Notes under the pieces: model-generated
Database searches by the model: none
Told to the model about the DNA's origin: nothing
What the model saw: only the letters and a program-made list of their open reading frames with translations
Translations under genes and position numbers: made by a program
From: Diadema setosum
Lineage: Eukaryota > Echinodermata > Echinoidea > Diadematoida > Diadematidae
NCBI RefSeq assembly: GCF_964275005.1
Contig: NC_092690.1
Location: forward strand, 7,746,336-7,810,335
Length of the DNA stretch: 64,000 nt
Direction of reading: 5' to 3'
In this document: positions 1 to 10,876 of the stretch, in pieces
Layout of the letters: every line of letters starts with the position of its first letter
How positions within the stretch are numbered: the first letter of the stretch is position 1

Positions 1-1420
1 CTGTTTTGCTGCTCAAAGCATAACAAAACAACAATCAAATCATTTCAGAAAACTCGATGGTAGTGACCTCCAGAAAACTCTCAATCCAACAAGAAGCAAC
101 AAAATGTCCTTCCTCAGAGTACAATACCACCATGAAAAAATACTTGAAAGCTGCACAAACCTGTTTAGCTGCTCAAAGCACAACAAAACAACAACCAAAT
201 CATTTCAGAAAAATTGACTGAACTGACCACCACAAGACAGTCAATACAGAAAAATGCAAAGTAATGTACACTATTTTGTACTATTATACTTTATGGTACA
301 CCGTATGTCATCCAAAGAATACAAGACAACAGTACGTACAACCAAGTTTTCTTGCCCAAAACACTATAACAACAACCTAATCATTCCATAAATCTTAAAG
401 GACAAGTTCACCTTCATAAACATAAGGATTGAGAGAATGCAACAATATTGGTAGAACACATCAGTGAAAGTTTGAGGAAAATTGGACAATCGATGCAAAA
501 GTTATGAATTTTTAAATTTTTGTGTTGGAACCGCTGGATGAGGAGACTACTACAGCTTGTGAGTCATTATGCATACAACAGTATAAAGAAAATGTAAAGA
601 AAATTCAACATATTTTCACTTTTTTCGCATAATAAAAGAGCACTCGACTTGCCTCTTTCTAAAGGCAGGGGGAATAATATTACCCACAACATTTGTCAGT
701 AACGAGTCGGGGGAATGTGTACTTTTTTCAAAAGATGAAATTTTGTGAAATTCTCTTTATATTTTCCTTATATTGTTGTACGCACTTCCGCATGTGACAT
801 CTAAGTTATTCACACACTGCAGTAGTCTTCTCATCCAGCGGTTACCGCACAAAAACTTCAAAAATTCATAACTTTTGAACGGATTGTCCGATTTTCCTCA
901 AACTTTCAATGATGTGTTCTACTAATATCGCTACATTCTCTCAATCCTTATGTTTATGAAGGTGAACTTGTCCTTTAACTATAGGGTGCTATCCAGCACA
1001 TACATCATCCATAAAATGCTAAGTAATGTACTACTTTATGGTACATATTATATAAATAATAAGGAGCATTATAAACCATGTCTGCTGGATAAAAGCTAAA
1101 AATAAAATAAAAAAAAATATGAAAAACAATAATTAATGGAACATTTTGGAAAACTTGACTGGAGTGTCCTATACCAGAAAACATTCAATCCTGAAAAAAA
1201 AAAAAAGATTCCTCCTTTTTAGGAAGCAGTATGAACCAGTTTTGCTGAAAAAAAAACAACAACCACACTTACAACCAAATCATTTCATAAAGTTTAACTG
1301 AAATGCCCTCCAGAAAAATAATGTAATCCGGTTATAGAAAAAAAAATGGCACATATACCATATGAATAATACTAAGTAGCAGTATATTCCAGTTTTCTTG
1401 CATAAAATTCAATACATGAA
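1..1420. repeat. Degenerate tandem array, units about 160-185 bp
   Basis: A unit containing GTTTTGCTGCTCAAAGCA, then ACAAAACAACAACCAAATCA, then CTCCAGAAAACT recurs at about 1, 161 and 341, and again near 1211 and 1391. Unit spacing is about 160-185 bp once the transposon at 399..974 is removed. The array probably continues left of the window. No coding potential is seen. It could be a local satellite or the repeat part of a larger unseen element. Confidence 0.6.
399..974. mobile_element. Family A palindromic TTAA element (MITE), full length
   Basis: The element starts AGGACAAGTTCACCTTCAT and ends with its reverse complement, and is flanked on both sides by TTAA (395..398 and 975..978). The arms stay complementary far inward: GCTGGATGAGGAGACTACT on the left matches AGTCTTCTCATCCAGC on the right, so nearly the whole 576 bp can fold back. 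A TTAA target duplication is characteristic of the piggyBac superfamily, and this would be a non-autonomous derivative. It interrupts a unit of the surrounding tandem array, so it is younger than that array. Other copies are at 5731, 38633, 53123, 57110, 60316 and 61822. Confidence 0.8.
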
Positions 1421-2340
1421 ATAGCACTCACATCGTTCCATTATCTTGTCTGGAACGCCTGTATGGTAGTACTCTACTCATACAAATTCAGCATCTGCAA
1501 ATTAAAACCTAATTTATGTATGTTAGCTATCATACAGGCCTACACGCAAGCACATGTAAAGTGCACTGCTGGACTTTACATGCTATTATACACTGTGATA
1601 TACTACCACTCTGCATCAATATCATGTTCAATGCACATCTGATAATATCCAATCTTGGTCCTAGTACAGGTATATACATGTTATACTTGTAATGCATTTG
1701 CAACCAAGTGTGTACAACACACTGATGTGTCCCAAATGCTACCAAGACAAGATTTTGATTCTTTGAATAACAAACTCCAATCACAAGTGTGTTAAACTCT
1801 GGTACCAATCGTAGTACTATGACAGCGCATGAAATTTACAATGGACAAGTGCTACAATCGTATGCACTGTGCATCACACGAGTGGAAAATGACAGTAGAC
1901 TATACTCTGTGCAGTCTCCCTCAACATTAACAAAGTGAAAACAAAAATCACACAGGTCACATGCCTTTCTCAAAAACTTGAAACCTATGGGCTTCACACT
2001 ACTTATGTACAAATAATTATATTTCGTATCTTTATTCAACTTTTTTGTTGTGTATCGATGCACTTAACAATACATCCTTATTGACTGCTATAATTGACTT
2101 TTTTTTTTATTATACTACAATCATCACTACTTTGTGTATAGCCTCACAAAAACAAACAAACAAATGTACATGTTGTCCCTTTCCATGAGAACATTAAGTA
2201 ACCCATATGTGATAGAACCAGGACAGCTACAGAACGTATCAACTCTGCTCAAGCTGAAAATTCTAAACCATTGCTTCGGCTGAATTGCTTTAAAATGGAA
2301 AGTCATGAATTTTGAGACAAAGACAGTCATGAAGACCAGC
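1421..2340. other. Intergenic, no feature recognised
   Basis: AT-rich sequence with short open frames only. No splice-flanked exon, repeat family or RNA gene was recognised. Confidence 0.5.
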
Positions 2341-3226
2341 CTTTCTCATATACCTATCAGACACAAACTTTCATGCAATGCTTCATTCACTGTCTTTCTG
2401 AATATTCCATGTTCTTTGATAGTGATTATGCTGTAATCACAGCATAGAATACATGTATGTTCCCTCTGCACAGTAATATCTATATGTACTGATTCCAATG
2501 TAAGTCCATATCAAGATTGGAATAAAATCACTACAAACATCTTTTAAATGAGTTTGTGTAAGAACAGAATGTTGGACAATAAGATGAACTATTACCACTA
2601 TAATAGCAGTTTAGCAGCTAATCACTATTTTTGTTTTTAGTTTTTTTGGTGTGTTTTGTTTTTTGTTTGTTTGTTTGTTGTTGTTTTTTTGTCTGCTACA
2701 TTTATATAACAGAGTATTCTGTATTTTCAATGCAACTCACAGGCTACTGTATTTACATAACTATGTTATCATGTAATTACACAATTCTGTATTTTGTCTA
2801 GTCTGCTAAATGTGCAATAAACATAGTCATAGATCAGCTGTTGTAGGCTCTTTGAACACAAGCATTCTCACAGAAATCCCACAGGCTTGTGTTTAAATAT
2901 ACAGTAATTGCTTCAACAGTTTATGCCTTACAGAGACAATGAGTATAGATATTGATTATGATGGTTTTATTCATCATGGATTACAAGGAAAAGTGCAATA
3001 TAAAGGGCCAACATTTCCTAGTATCCCATCCATTACCATCCAAAATACTAGAATTAGAGTGTAATATGATCTGTAGAATATAATACTGTGCTAACGAAAT
3101 GACTTTATCACAAATTCACAATTGGCAAGTTAAATCAAATTTCAGTGCATACTAAAACACAACATCCTGGCATGCACACGAGTCAATCATAAGCAAAAAG
3201 AGTTATTCTTGCCTGACAAGTTGTAT
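2340..3226 (-). promoter_or_regulatory. 3' UTR of the minus-strand Hsp70 gene
   Basis: Read on the minus strand this stretch carries blocks that match the 3' UTR of the other Hsp70 gene (15085..15600), for example TGCAGAGGGAA, then AGCATTGCATGAAAGTTTGTG just short of the end. The homology runs to about 2340, which suggests the ancestral transcript end lay there. The AATAAA present at the equivalent place in the other copy (15582..15587) is not preserved here. The exact 3' end is unknown. Confidence 0.55.
2966..2971 (-). promoter_or_regulatory. Candidate polyadenylation signal AATAAA
   Basis: TTTATT on the plus strand reads AATAAA on the minus strand, 255 bp past the stop of the minus-strand Hsp70 gene. 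It is the nearest canonical hexamer I found downstream. Whether it is used cannot be told from sequence. Confidence 0.4.
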
Positions 3227-6200
3227 TTAGTCAACCTCTTCAACCGTTGGTCCGCTTCTGCCGTGGGATCCACTACCTTGCCCATTCCCAGCATGCATCT
3301 TGGCCATGATCGGTGAGCACGTCTTCTGAAGCTCCTCTAGTTGGTGTGTGAACTCTTCCTTGCTTGCCAGGGAGTTGGAATCCAGCCATCGAATGACCTC
3401 CTCGACAGCCTTGGTGACTGTCTCCTTGTCCTCAGGACTCAGTTTTTCCTTTGCAGACGGCTCATTGATGACAGATTTGACGCTAAAGGCGTAGCTCTCC
3501 AGCTGGTTCCTGGCAGCGATTCTCTCCCGCTGGAGATCGTCCTCAGCCTTGAACCTCTCTGCATCGTTGACCATGCGATCGATGTCTTCTTTGGACAGAC
3601 GGCCACCGTCGTTGGTGATCGTGATCTTGTTGCTGCGACCTGTGCTCTGGTCCTTGGCTGTCACATTCATGATGCCGTTGGCGTCGATGTCAAAGGTCAC
3701 TTCGATCTTTGGCACACCTCTTGGAGCTGGAGGAATGCCAGTCAGCTCAAACTGTCCCAGTCGGTTGTTGTCTTTGGTGAGAGCCCTCTCTCCTTCATAC
3801 ACCTGGATGCTCACCCCTGGTTGGTTGTCCGAGTATGTGGTGAAGACATTAGCTGCCTTGGTTGGGATCCTTGTATTCCTCTTGATGAGGGGTGTCATCG
3901 CACCACCTGCAGTTTCAATACCCAGGGACAGAGGAGCTACATCAACGAGCAAGACCTCCTTGATTTCCTCGCTCTGATCACCAGACAAGATTGCTGCCTG
4001 GACTGCCGCACCATAGGCCACAGCTTCATCTGGATTGATGGACTTGTTGAGGTCCTTGCCATTCAGGTACTCCTGCAGAAGCTTCTGGATCTTGGGAATG
4101 CGGGTTGAGCCTCCAACCAGCACCACAGTGTCAATGCCTTTCTTGTCCACCTTTGCATCGACAATTGCCCTCTCAACTGGGTCAAGGCACTTTCTGAAGA
4201 GATCAGAGCACAGGTCTTCAAAGCGAGCTCTGGTGATGCTTGTGTAGAAGTCGACTCCTTCAAACAGTGAGTCTACCTCAATACTGGCTTGAGAGCTGCT
4301 AGAAAGGGTCCGCTTAGCTCGCTCAGCGGCTGTGCGCAGTCGTCGAAGGGCCCGGGCATTGCTTCGCAGGTCTTTCTTGTATTTGCGCTTGAACTCCTCA
4401 GCAAAATGGTTGACCAGTCTGTTGTCAAAGTCCTCACCACCAAGATGGGTGTCTCCAGCTGTTGACTTGACTTCAAAGACGCCGTCATCGATCGCAAGGA
4501 TGGACACATCAAATGTGCCTCCACCGAGGTCAAAGATCAGGACATGCTTCTCACCTTGCAACTTCTTATCTAGTCCATATGCCAGGGCAGCTGCAGTTGG
4601 TTCGTTGATAATGCGCAGAACATTTAGCCCTGCAATGACACCAGCATCTTTGGTGGCCTGTCGCTGAGCATCATTGAAGTAGGCGGGAACGGTGATGACA
4701 GCATCTGTAACTTTCTGACCCAGATATGCCTCGGCTGTCTCCTTCATTTTGGTCAAAACCATGGAGCTGACTTCCTCTGGGGCAAGGATCTTATTCTCTC
4801 CCATGTACTCAGCTTGCAGCATAGGTTTACCGGCTTGGTTGATCACCTTGAATGGCCAGTGCTTCATGTCAGCTTGCACACTCTCATCTGTGAACCGCCG
4901 ACCGATCAGTCGCTTGGCATCAAAGATTGTGTTCTGTGGGTTCCTGTAATACATAAAAAAGAGTGGAAAGTAATACAAATAAAGTTTGTCTTGAACATAT
5001 TACAATGAATGTAATGTTCGATGCTTAACCCTATGACGGTGAGTTGATTTTGCTTTAACATGCATTTCCCATTGATACCTGTCTGACTTGTCTTCGTCAG
5101 GTTATAAACAATATACTTGATCTGTACAGCATAAAACTCTGCAGTCTAAACTATAGCAGATTTAGATAAAAACAAGTTTGAAGAAAAAAAAGTGCAATGC
5201 GTTGTTTTTTTGTTTTGTTTTGTTTTTTTTGGCGTTTTTCTTTTGAACCCTGGAAATTGTTTCATATCAACAACGCCAATGTTGTAACCTTCAGTGTGTC
5301 CATTAATGCCATTGGTATCAAGGAGACAAAATGTGTGATATACATGTATGTAAGTCAGGATAACTTCTGATAGGAAACCTCAGCACAGTTTTTGTAGGTT
5401 CACCTTGATAGTAAATGTATACAATGATAATAATAATTATTAACTGACAGTGCTTATATAGCGCATAACACAAAGTGATAGTGTCCCCTTTGCGCTCAAC
5501 AAAAGGAAAAGATACAAAAGCATACAATTCCAGTTACAGTGATGGTACCGAGCTTCATGTTTGCTTACACTGTTAACAAATGCGTTTTCAAGGACTTGAA
5601 TCTATTCATATCAGTGATTTGTCTTAATTTCTGAGGTAAATTATTCCATAAGGTAGGGGCATTAAAAGCAAATGTTCTTTCTCCATAAAATTTGGTTCTT
5701 CTGTTTGGAATAAGAAATATACAGTATGTTTATTGAGTAATTGCAGCAATATAAGTAGAACATATAATGAAAAGTTTGAGGAAAATCACACCACATGTTC
5801 AAAAGTTATGAATTTTAAAGTTTTTTTTTTTTGTTGTTGTTTTTTTTTTTTACACACAGTCATTCCTGGATGAGAAGACGTACTACAGATTATGATGTTG
5901 CATGCGTAGAACAGTAGAAAGAGGATACAGAGAATTCCACAAAATTTCATCAGGGTTTTTTTTGAAAAAAAAAAGAAGTGTGATGTACATTCCCTCGAAT
6001 AGTTACTGATGTATTTTACGAGTAATATTATATTCCTCCCGCCTTCTGAAAGAGGCAAGTCAATTACTCTTTCATCACGTGAGAAAAGTGAAAATATGTT
6101 GAATTTTCTTTCTACTTCCTGTAAAACTTCTACACATGTGACATCACAAGCTGTTAGCCTTCTCATTCAGTACCTGTAATGGCAACACTGACACTTCAAA

Positions 6201-8299
6201 TTATATTCATATGATTAACTTTAATGGATTGTCTTTAACTGATGTGTTCTTCAAATATTGCTGCATTCTCTCAATCAGTATTTACATGTGTACATCTATA
6301 CTAATAAGTGAACTTGCCCTTTAAACCTTACTGTACCACATATATCTTCTGTCCATAGGTTAATGTGGGAAACTGTGTACATTTGACTTAGTAGCTAAGA
6401 AAGTGCTAACATTTTCAGAGATACATGTACATTGATTGTCTAAAAAAAATTTTCTTAGAGTTTCTTCTTGCTGAACTTTGGTAATATTGTTTGAACATCT
6501 ATGTGCCATTGTAAATAGACCATCTGCTATACATGGCCTTCCATCACAAAACCAACAAAAAGTCACACAACCCCTGATTTTGCATTAGAACTCATAATTA
6601 GGTGACACTAGTCAACTTATAGTCAATCTTGAGCTTTTCATATTGTTTGAGAGAACAATTTTTCTTAGCAACTGTACAATATCCTTTTCAGGTTTAGAAT
6701 CATTAGCTTTTCTAGGATTTTTTTTTTTTTTTTTTTAAAGAATAGTGTGACCAGGTAGGTCTCTAGACTTGGGGGCCCTTTTTATTTCTTGAAAAACCTT
6801 TTACACACTCTTAACTTTCAGTTATTAATACAGTTATAATTTTTGGAAGAAAAAAATGTTACTGCTTGAAAAGTGAAAAGTTGGTATTAGGTAAAATCCC
6901 TTCTCTAGTGTTGACCTAATGGAGTTTGACATCCTGTATTTTGTCCCATTCATATTGCTCAGTGCATAGTTATTCTATCTTATGACAAGATTAAGCACTT
7001 GAATAAACCTTGGATACTTCAGAGCCTCTTTTTCAACACTTTTTTTTTTCAGAGTGCATGCTTCTTTCCAAGGCTACTAAAAAGAGAGTCCATTTGAATT
7101 GAGTTATAGGCTGACATTATTTTAAAGTTTAAAATCTGCTCCTTCGTAATCTGTAACTATATGACTTTAAAAAAAAATAAAACACATGTCTGGCTACTTT
7201 TTTGTTGGTTTTGTGATGCATGGTCACATATAATTATGTTAGGGATACTAAACGAGTCGGTTTAAATTTGAGTTATACAATTTGTAGATCATTTTAAAGC
7301 TTAAAATCTACTCTTTCGGAATCTGCCCTTGACTTACAAAACAAAACAAAACAAAATTAGCCTGCTACTTTTTGCTGGTTTTGAAGTGCAGCTATAGGTC
7401 CACATTATGGTCTACAAATACTGAGGTACATGTATGTGTAGGTAATGTAAATTTCTCTGCACAGTGATTGATTAATTAAAAAAAAAATGGGGATCAAACT
7501 TCAAACTTTTGCCGCTGGCAGTTAGAATCTTGCATGGTCTTACAGACAACACAAATCTTTTCCTTGGAATGCATTTATTGAAATTGTCCTTCTCGACCCA
7601 GTCTTATGAAATAGCTTCAGTAGAATATTTCAAAGTTACACTCAGTGCACTCTAATTCAGTCTTACTGGGTATCATCATTAAAAGGAAATTCAGGTAGGC
7701 ACCTATCTATAAATACTAGGGTCTACTTCTTTAGTCTATCTCTCTTATCCTTTTCCCGATTGCACACAGCTAGGTTAGCAAGGGGTGAGACTGGTTGATA
7801 TAGAATTCGTAGCTAGAATCTCGCCTAGTCCTGCAGGAGATGTTGTATGTTCAAAGAGATTTATTCTCTTTGGGTAATTTATCTTTCAAATGTATTGATT
7901 CACAGATATTATAATCGACACTGTCTGCAGAGTTTCATGATTAGATCATGATCAAATATAAACTAACGGTTACAGGGATGAAATCTTTTTCACAAACATC
8001 CTATGAAAGCCTATAAATTAATAGTAAAGTAGATCTACCGAACCCTCCACAACAACACAAGTTCGTGACTTTGTCGAGAAATTTGGAATATTATTGTAAT
8101 TGTGCACTTACATAGCAACTTGGTTCTTGGCGGCATCTCCGATGAGCCTCTCCGTATCGGTGAAGGCGACGTAGCTCGGTGTGGTTCGGTTTCCCTGGTC
8201 GTTGGCAATGATCTCGACTTTGCCGTTCTGAAAGACACCCACACACGAGTAGGTCGTTCCCAAGTCGATTCCAATAGCTGGTGCTTTTCCTGGTGCCAT
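3227..8299 (-). CDS. Cytosolic Hsp70/Hsc70 chaperone, copy A (2 exons)
   Basis: ATP-dependent cytosolic chaperone of the DnaK/Hsp70 family. Coding exon 1 is 8112..8299 (188 bp) and exon 2 is 3227..4943 (1717 bp), giving 634 aa. The intron 4944..8111 has GTAAGT and TTACAG ends and splits Met63 (phase 2), matching the intron position I recall for vertebrate Hsc70. Residues 11-18 are IDLGTTYS, 199-212 [14 protein letters not shown] and about 336-350 [14 protein letters not shown], the three family signatures. The C-terminus is EEVD, the TPR co-chaperone motif of cytosolic members; the Gly-rich tail before it is short. By hand count it differs from copy B (11670..15084) at about 34 of 634 residues. 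The intron holds a LINE fragment, a family A element and a family C element. A TATA box and heat shock elements lie upstream, so stress induction is likely. Nothing suggests a pseudogene. The symbol is left blank because HSPA1 and HSPA8 types cannot be separated here. Confidence 0.96.
5424..5710 (-). mobile_element. 3' end of a non-LTR retrotransposon (LINE) in the Hsp70 A intron
   Basis: The minus strand reads an open piece ending at the stop 5565..5567 with [16 protein letters not shown] and then FKSLKTHLL, the pattern seen at the C-terminus of CR1/L2/Jockey-type reverse transcriptase polyproteins. A short 3' UTR and an ATT/AAT-rich tail (near 5424..5445) follow. Only this tip survives, as expected of a 5'-truncated insertion. 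Its upstream end abuts a family A element. Clade is not resolved. Confidence 0.7.
5731..6320. mobile_element. Family A palindromic TTAA element, left end damaged
   Basis: Internal sequence follows family A (TGAGAAGACGTACTACAG, mirrored by CTTCTCATTCAG). The right end is GTGAACTTGCCCT followed by TTAA at 6321..6324. The first 30 or so bases of the left arm are missing where it meets the LINE fragment. It lies inside the intron of Hsp70 copy A and is absent from copy B's intron. Confidence 0.7.
6532..7228. mobile_element. Family C element, about 690 bp with inverted ends
   Basis: Left end contains CATCACAAAACCAACAAAAA and the right end GTTGGTTTTGTGATGCATGG, which are reverse complements. At 697 bp it matches the intact copy at 27528..28218 (691 bp) and the reconstructed length at 52988..55305 (690 bp). 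TATA flanks one side and follows the other, which would fit a TA-target (Tc1/mariner-like) element, but the other copies do not prove this. No transposase is encoded. Confidence 0.65.
7235..7395. repeat. Partial second copy of the family C right end
   Basis: AATTTGAGTTATACA, TTTTAAAGCTTAAAATCTAC and CTACTTTTTGCTGGTTTTG repeat, in order, the last 150 bp of the element immediately before it (7085..7228). It is a tandem duplication of that end or a truncated second copy. Confidence 0.5.
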
Positions 8300-8588
8300 C
8301 TTTAGTCTTTACTCTTCAGTGGTTAGGTCCTACTCCGGAATCGAAGAATGAACTCACGACTGCGCTGTCAGAGTGTCAGCGTGTTTGCTTTTTGGTCCAG
8401 AAACACTACAAACGTGCCCTGCTGATAATGCTCCGATGAATGTAAGTCAGGTCGGCAGAATAAAACTTGAAGTATCGTGTAGTAAATTTGTCAGCAGATC
8501 CTTCCTTTGTTTGATCCTCTGGATCGTCTGTCCAAAAACTCGTATAGCTGTTGAACAGTGAAATGACCTAGCAGACGCCAATCTTTCG

Positions 8589-8596
8589 TTTTTATA
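8589..8596 (-). promoter_or_regulatory. TATA box of Hsp70 copy A
   Basis: Minus strand TATAAAAA, about 290 bp before the ATG at 8299. The equivalent box in copy B is at 11345..11352, and the sequence from there to the ATG aligns between the two genes, which fixes it as the core promoter. Confidence 0.75.
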
Positions 8597-8624
8597 GACA
8601 TCTCACACGCGCCTGGTATCAAGG

Positions 8625-8634
8625 AGAACTTTCT
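8625..8634. promoter_or_regulatory. Proximal heat shock element, Hsp70 copy A
   Basis: AGAACTTTCT fits the inverted HSF pair nGAAnnTTCn. It lies 30 bp upstream of the TATA box, the same spacing as the matching element of copy B (11306..11315). A third unit is degenerate. Confidence 0.6.
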
Positions 8635-8714
8635 GGCAGGCATGACCGTGCGTGCTAAATCGGGTAGCAGGAGAACCAATCAGTGGCCTCAAAATACATG
8701 GGAACGAGTGGGCT

Positions 8715-8724
8715 CGAACGTTCG
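8715..8724. promoter_or_regulatory. Distal heat shock element, Hsp70 copy A
   Basis: CGAACGTTCG is a perfect nGAAnnTTCn pair about 120 bp upstream of the TATA box. A weaker TTCnnGA lies at 8734..8740 and a CCAAT at 8676..8680 sits between this site and the TATA box. Confidence 0.5.
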
Positions 8725-8910
8725 AGATCCGGCTTCAAGACTGTACTACGTTCATGCCTGTAGAGCATGGATCGTTGCACTCAACTATATTGTTCGCGAA
8801 ATGATTACAGTCTTGAAAGGACAGGTAAACACACTGCAAGAGGGCGCTATTCATGTTTCGCTGGTTTTGCCGGCAGTGTGGAACTAGCAGAGATTGAAGT
8901 GTACGACTGA

Positions 8911-9393
8911 AGGGATCGGTATATAGTTTTTGTTGAGATGGACCCTTAGGTTTCCAACCTTTTTGTGAGATAATGAGAAAGCTCATCATGAAATATGAAA
9001 GAACACGTAAGAGGGAATCAAAATGTATTTGATAAAAATTAGTTGAGATATCCAACACAAAGGGATCCTTAAGGTGGGTCTTGTAACGATCGCTTTGTTT
9101 TATTTTTTTTTTTTTTGATATATCTCAGCCAATTCAAAACTGATTTTCATTAAATCAACTTTGAATTCCTTTCAGAATTGTGTGCTCAGGGGCCTGTCTT
9201 ATAAAGACTTGTGATAGAAATCAATCACAAGTTTCTTGTGAGCTGCAATGCAAGTTGCGATTGATTTGGGGACTTGTGACTGATTTGAAGGCTTTTTAAG
9301 ACGGGGCCCTGTAAAATTTCATAATGGTCTCTCAGAATCTCGTAAAAAATCAAAACCCCAATTTTCAACTCCGCCAATACTGTTATCATCCCT
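8911..9393. mobile_element. Family B palindromic element with a nested family G element
   Basis: Starts AGGGATCGGTATATAG and ends ACTGTTATCATCCCTTAA. Internal landmarks of family B are present: GAGATAATGAGAAAGCTC, GAAATATGAAAGA, then GATATATCTCAGCCAATTC in the other arm. The left TTAA has decayed to CTGA. A 120 bp family G element (9189..9310) splits the right arm. It lies between the two Hsp70 promoters. Confidence 0.65.
9189..9310. mobile_element. Family G short inverted-repeat MITE, nested
   Basis: Ends are GGGGCCTGTCTTATAAAGAC and the mirrored TTTTTAAGACGGGGCCC. The core has repeated CACAAGT/ACTTGTG words. Related copies: 10727..10876 and 51637..51783. It is inserted in the family B element around it. 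Confidence 0.6.
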
Positions 9394-9899
9394 TAAAGCC
9401 GAGTAATTACTGACTATACTTTTTGATAAAGCTATATACCTATAATTGTAAAATTAGGCCTACTGCTACATTTAATATAATGGTGATGCTGACAGTACAA
9501 TGATAATTGCTTAACATCGTCATCATGACATATTGTCTATCATAATTATCGGTGATATTAAATGAACACCCGAATAGGATAAGCGGTCATGCAATCCACA
9601 ATGATGTTCGTTGGTTAATGAGTGTTTGCACACAGAAGGCTCATGTGCAGACAGAACTGCGCACTTTACATAGGAATTAGTTGTTTATTTCCTCATCTGT
9701 CAGGAATGATAAAAAATGATTTGCAATTAGGATTTATGAATATGAAAGCGATATACCCACACATGAAGTATGCTGTAGACCGGCTATACACAAAGTTATA
9801 GTCAACCATTTGGTTAGGAGAGTCGTGTCCACAAGCGACATGAAAGGATTCAGTTTTACTTTTGGTGTGAATTAGTCAGGCATAACCTGTTGTTATTGC

Positions 9900-10208
9900 G
9901 GCTGCTGTTCGTTATTCCGAAGGTTCGTTATTCCGAAGGATCGTTATTCCGAAGGTTCGTTCAGTTATCCGAAAATGAAATAGGGTCCGTAAAGAACCTT
10001 GGGAATATTGAGCTTTGTTTCATTTTCGGATTAACGAACCTTCGGAATAACGAGCCTTATTTCATTTTCGGATTAATGAACCTTCGGAATAACAAAACTT
10101 ATCACATTTTCGGATTAACGAACCCTCGGAATAACGAATCTTCGGAATAACGAACCTTCGGACTTTAACCTTCAGAACAATGAAGTTTCGGAATAACGAA
10201 CTGTAACC
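9900..10208. mobile_element. Family D hAT-like MITE with 8 bp target duplication
   Basis: The element is flanked by exact GTTATTGC copies (9892..9899 and 10209..10216). Its ends are GGCTGCTGTTCGTTATTCC and, inverted, GGTTACAGTTCGTTATTCC. The interior is a run of the same word in both orientations (TTCGTTATTCCGAAGG, and CCTTCGGAATAACGAA with variants such as CATTTTCGGATTAACGAA). Eight-base duplications point to hAT-type transposition. Two other copies (49671 and 59682) also have 8 bp duplications. Non-autonomous, no ORF. Confidence 0.8.
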
Positions 10209-10726
10209 GTTATTGCTGCTGCTGCTGCTCCTGCTATTGTTGTTGTTTGAACATTACTGGAGCCGTTCCTTAATGGGCAATTTCCTCCAGAAGAAACAAA
10301 GAAGTCGGATTACTATTATAAGTTCACGTAAAACATAAAATACACGCGGCGTATAGGCCTATCAAACAAAACATTAGGATTATTATACATTTATACACAC
10401 GCAGCCTATAGACTTATTGTTTCTATGTTTTTGTGCAAACATCACACAATGTCTGCATGTATAAGTTCTGCCGCTCATTAATACGTTCAAACACGACAAT
10501 GATATTGCTGGTCTCCACGGGCCACACGTCGTTATACATCGAATACTATCATGTTCATAGTGTGTGTGTATAAAATGTACTTTGAATTAATTTGTAAGAC
10601 AGTATGCTTGCTTATGTGTCGTGTAATGCTAATTTCTAAATATGTGTATTCTTTTGTTATGTGTGATTTGGAAAAAGGCAGAAATCAAATCAAAAATCAA
10701 TCAGTCAAATCGAATCGATACTTCAG

Positions 10727-10876
10727 GGCACCGTTTCATCAAAGTTGTCAGCCCTGACAAGTTGCCAGTCTCTGACAATTACCATAGCAACACTCAGTGA
10801 CCAAAGCTTCTCAGCCAGTTAAAACCAAGGATTTTACTGAAATTGTCAACGCTGACTAAATTGATGAAACACCCCG
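10727..10876. mobile_element. Family G short MITE
   Basis: Inverted ends CACCGTTTCATCAAAG and TTGATGAAACACCCCG; interior with TGTCAGCCCTGACAAGTTG and CAACGCTGACTAAATTGATG. About 150 bp, no coding potential. Confidence 0.6.

Noticed and set aside
3341-4108. Long plus-strand open frames opposite the Hsp70 A exon 2
   Set aside because: They are antisense shadows of a strongly conserved, GC-biased coding exon; the same shadow frames occur opposite copy B.
8491-8679. Small frame conserved between the two Hsp70 promoters as a peptide gene
   Set aside because: It runs across the TATA box and HSE in both copies, and the expected start site leaves no in-frame ATG; conservation is explained by promoter and leader homology.
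9900-10208. Family D repeat blocks as a CRISPR array
   Set aside because: The repeats occur in both orientations without unique spacers, have 8 bp target duplications and the genome is clearly animal.
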